Of a stretch of DNA of 7,064 nucleotides, positions 6,416 to 7,064 are shown piece after piece (positions within the stretch are counted from its first letter, which is position 1; each line of letters opens with the position of its first letter). The DNA comes from an uncultured Clostridia bacterium (GTDB taxonomy: Bacteria > Bacillota > Clostridia > Oscillospirales > Ruminococcaceae). Below the pieces are notes generated by a model, which saw only the letters and a program-made list of their open reading frames with translations, was not told the DNA's origin and searched no databases. The stretch is taken from NCBI GenBank assembly GCA_947629275.1, contig CANRDG010000094.1, positions 1-7,064 of the forward strand, written 5' to 3'. The position numbers and the translations under genes are program-made.

Positions 6416-6444
6416 ATTTTATCACAACCATTTGTAGTTGTCAA
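6416..6444 (-). promoter_or_regulatory. Sigma-A type promoter of the nuoE-nuoF-large-subunit operon
   Basis: Read on the minus strand: a perfect -35 TTGACA (6444-6439), a 17-base spacer, then an extended -10, TG-A-TAAAAT (hexamer 6421-6416). A second TATAAT (6415-6410) follows immediately but is spaced 23 bases from the -35, so the first is favoured. Transcription would start near 6409, giving a leader of about 55 bases. An inverted repeat ACAAC-N8-GTTGT (6424-6441) fills most of the spacer and touches the -35, and a TTGTGA half-site resembling the Rex (NADH-sensing) operator overlaps the -10. Both are candidate operators only. Confidence 0.8.
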
Positions 6445-6505
6445 TAAGTTACCTATCATTACATAATCATACAATATATAGTTATTCGCTTGTGCGACAA
6501 AATAG

Positions 6506-6538
6506 AAACAGCGCACGCCTTCACGGCAAACGCTGTTT
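6506..6538. terminator. Intrinsic terminator after the YozE-like gene, probably bidirectional
   Basis: AAACAGCG (6506-6513) pairs with CGCTGTTT (6531-6538). An inner GCC/GGC pair set (6517-6519 with 6525-6527) extends the stem across a small internal loop. On the plus strand a run of T follows the stem. On the minus strand the stem is followed by TCTATTTTG, a moderate tail. It lies 12 bases past the YozE-like stop (6550) and upstream of the nuoE promoter, so it separates the two transcription units. Confidence 0.7.
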
Positions 6539-6549
6539 TTTTATATTCA

Positions 6550-6801
6550 TCATTTTTCTTTCTTCTTTTTAGGTATAGCATACGGAAGCGTTCTATTGCG
6601 TTCCGCAAGGCGAAACATCTTCCACGCTTTCTCAAATATCGGGTAAAGCTCTTCGTCTGCATGCATATTGTGCAGGTGTGCAATTATAAATACCTTTGCA
6701 TTTGACTCAGGAAAATTAATGTCATCATGCACGAACCTCGCAAGATCTGCATACGGACCGTTCTTTCCATAGCGCCTTAAGATCCATTCCTTAAAATACA
6801 T
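6550..6801 (-). CDS. YozE-like small protein (SAM-like fold)
   Basis: An 83-residue protein that matches the general pattern of the YozE_SAM_like family of Firmicutes: an aromatic-rich start with FxxWIL, then a short polar turn, DLARFVHDDINFP, a helix with HLHNMHADEELYPIFEKAWKMF. The family's D-x-FP, the internal short loop and the final FxxAWxxY/F can all be seen. It adds a basic tail ending KKKKEK, slightly longer than the usual 70-75 residues. The biochemical role of the family is unknown to me. The start is the ATG at 6801, with AAGGA at 6811-6815, nine bases upstream. A longer frame from the ATG at 6843 lacks a good ribosome site and would begin only about 8 bases after the predicted transcription start. 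It has its own promoter and terminator, so it is probably monocistronic. There are no transmembrane segments or signal peptide. Family assignment rests on remembered motif spacing. Confidence 0.75.
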   Translation of the reverse strand: MYFKEWILRRYGKNGPYADLARFVHDDINFPESNAKVFIIAHLHNMHADEELYPIFEKAWKMFRLAERNRTLPYAIPKKKKEK

Positions 6802-6857
6802 TTTGCCACTTCCTTGGTAAAAACACACATCGTCACTGCCCATTCGCCTACAATTCT

Positions 6858-6886
6858 ATTGTACAACATATTTATGAATTTTTCAA
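6858..6886 (-). promoter_or_regulatory. Sigma-A type promoter of the YozE-like gene
   Basis: Read on the minus strand: -35 TTGAAA (6886-6881), a 17-base spacer, -10 TACAAT (6863-6858), each with one mismatch to consensus. The start of transcription would be near 6851, leaving a leader of about 50 bases to the ATG at 6801. A perfect inverted repeat TACAAT-N3-ATTGTA (6849-6863) covers the -10 and start region. Confidence 0.75.
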
Positions 6887-6922
6887 GATATTTTCGCAAA
6901 ATAACTTAGAATAAAATGTTTT

Positions 6923-6969
6923 CTTATCAAAGAGGCGATTTTCCTCTCAGATAAGGGCATTTTTGTTTG
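6923..6969 (+). terminator. Hairpin with T-tract on the plus strand (terminator or attenuator)
   Basis: CTTATC (6923-6928) pairs with GATAAG (6950-6955), and an inner AGAGG (6931-6935) pairs with CCTCT (6943-6947) around a seven-base loop. On the plus strand, GGC and then ATTTTTGTTTG follow, a usable termination tail. On the minus strand the tail is poorer. No plus-strand gene lies to its left in the window, so either it ends antisense transcription or it is a leader element for the possible gene starting at 7042. Confidence 0.45.
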
Positions 6970-7041
6970 TATTTGCTTGTATCCTTATTAGTATTTATGA
7001 AATATTTTTTAGATTTTTTTGCTCAAAAATGAGGCGATTTT
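6932..7041 (+). repeat. 11-base direct repeat, GAGGCGATTTT, copies 99 bases apart
   Basis: Identical GAGGCGATTTT copies sit at 6932-6942 and 7031-7041. The first forms part of the left arm and loop of the hairpin at 6923-6955. The second is placed as a Shine-Dalgarno site plus spacer before an ATG at 7042. The copies are seen directly; any function is inference. Confidence 0.6.
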
Positions 7042-7064
7042 ATGGTTTTTGGGGATATGTGCAG
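7042..7064 (+). CDS. Possible start of a plus-strand gene, cut by window edge
   Basis: An ATG at 7042 follows GAGG (7031-7034) at a seven-base spacing and opens a frame reading MVFGDMC up to the edge. That is far too short to identify, and no strong plus-strand promoter is seen upstream. It is reported because the ribosome site is good and nothing else explains the right edge; if real, it is divergent from all other genes here. The sequence could equally be non-coding. Confidence 0.25.

Noticed and set aside
6373..6549. Small gene or RNA between the YozE-like gene and nuoE
   Set aside because: Only the nuoE promoter, leader and a terminator hairpin can be supported; no open frame has a ribosome site.
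6459..6683. A 74-codon minus-strand frame overlapping the YozE-like gene and its terminator
   Set aside because: It runs through the terminator hairpin, overlaps the YozE-like frame, has no ribosome site and has no recognisable features.

Overview
The window reads as a stretch of chromosome from an anaerobic, Gram-positive Clostridia-type bacterium. My best guess is the Oscillospirales/Ruminococcaceae neighbourhood, but this is an inference from protein flavour only. The evidence is the strong purine-rich Shine-Dalgarno sites, sigma-A promoters, AT-rich spacers between moderately GC-rich genes, a clostridial phosphatidylserine synthase/decarboxylase pair, a YozE-like protein and, above all, an oxygen-avoiding iron-sulfur/flavin complex of the NuoEF (HydBC) type. 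All seven well-supported genes are on the minus strand, so the biological order runs from high to low coordinates.

Region by region, in transcription order: 7042-7064 may be the first codons of a plus-strand gene cut by the window edge, preceded by a hairpin with a T-tract. A small YozE-like (SAM-like fold) gene follows at 6801-6550 with its own promoter and a hairpin terminator. A clear promoter at 6444-6416 then starts the main operon. That operon holds a NuoE/HydC-type [2Fe-2S] subunit (6354-5872), a NuoF/HydB-type FMN/NADH subunit (5875-4121, overlapping the previous stop by ATGA) and a large third subunit (4110-2059). The third subunit carries a GltD/NfnB-type FAD-NAD(P)H module where a bifurcating hydrogenase would carry its H-cluster domain. 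After a 45-base gap with no terminator come phosphatidylserine synthase (2013-1384) and phosphatidylserine decarboxylase (1368-493). A hairpin lies at 449-478, and the start of a secreted or membrane-anchored family-10 glycosylhydrolase-like gene (395-1) runs off the left edge.

The first three operon genes most likely form one soluble complex. NuoE and NuoF supply the FMN/NAD(H) and ferredoxin-linked core shared with electron-bifurcating hydrogenases. The third subunit adds a second flavin (FAD), many more clusters and a probable NADPH site. My main hypothesis is a non-hydrogenase member of the HydABC-like ("Bfu") family that couples NAD(H), ferredoxin and NADP(H). The next two genes make phosphatidylethanolamine from CDP-diacylglycerol and serine. 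Their co-transcription with the redox complex is plausible from spacing, but no functional link is visible.

I found no RNA genes, CRISPR arrays, insertion sequences or clear signs of horizontal transfer. The most useful corrections are the start codons of four genes (nuoE, nuoF, the third subunit, the YozE-like gene), which Shine-Dalgarno sites place inside longer open frames, and the partial left-edge gene, which has no stop within the window.
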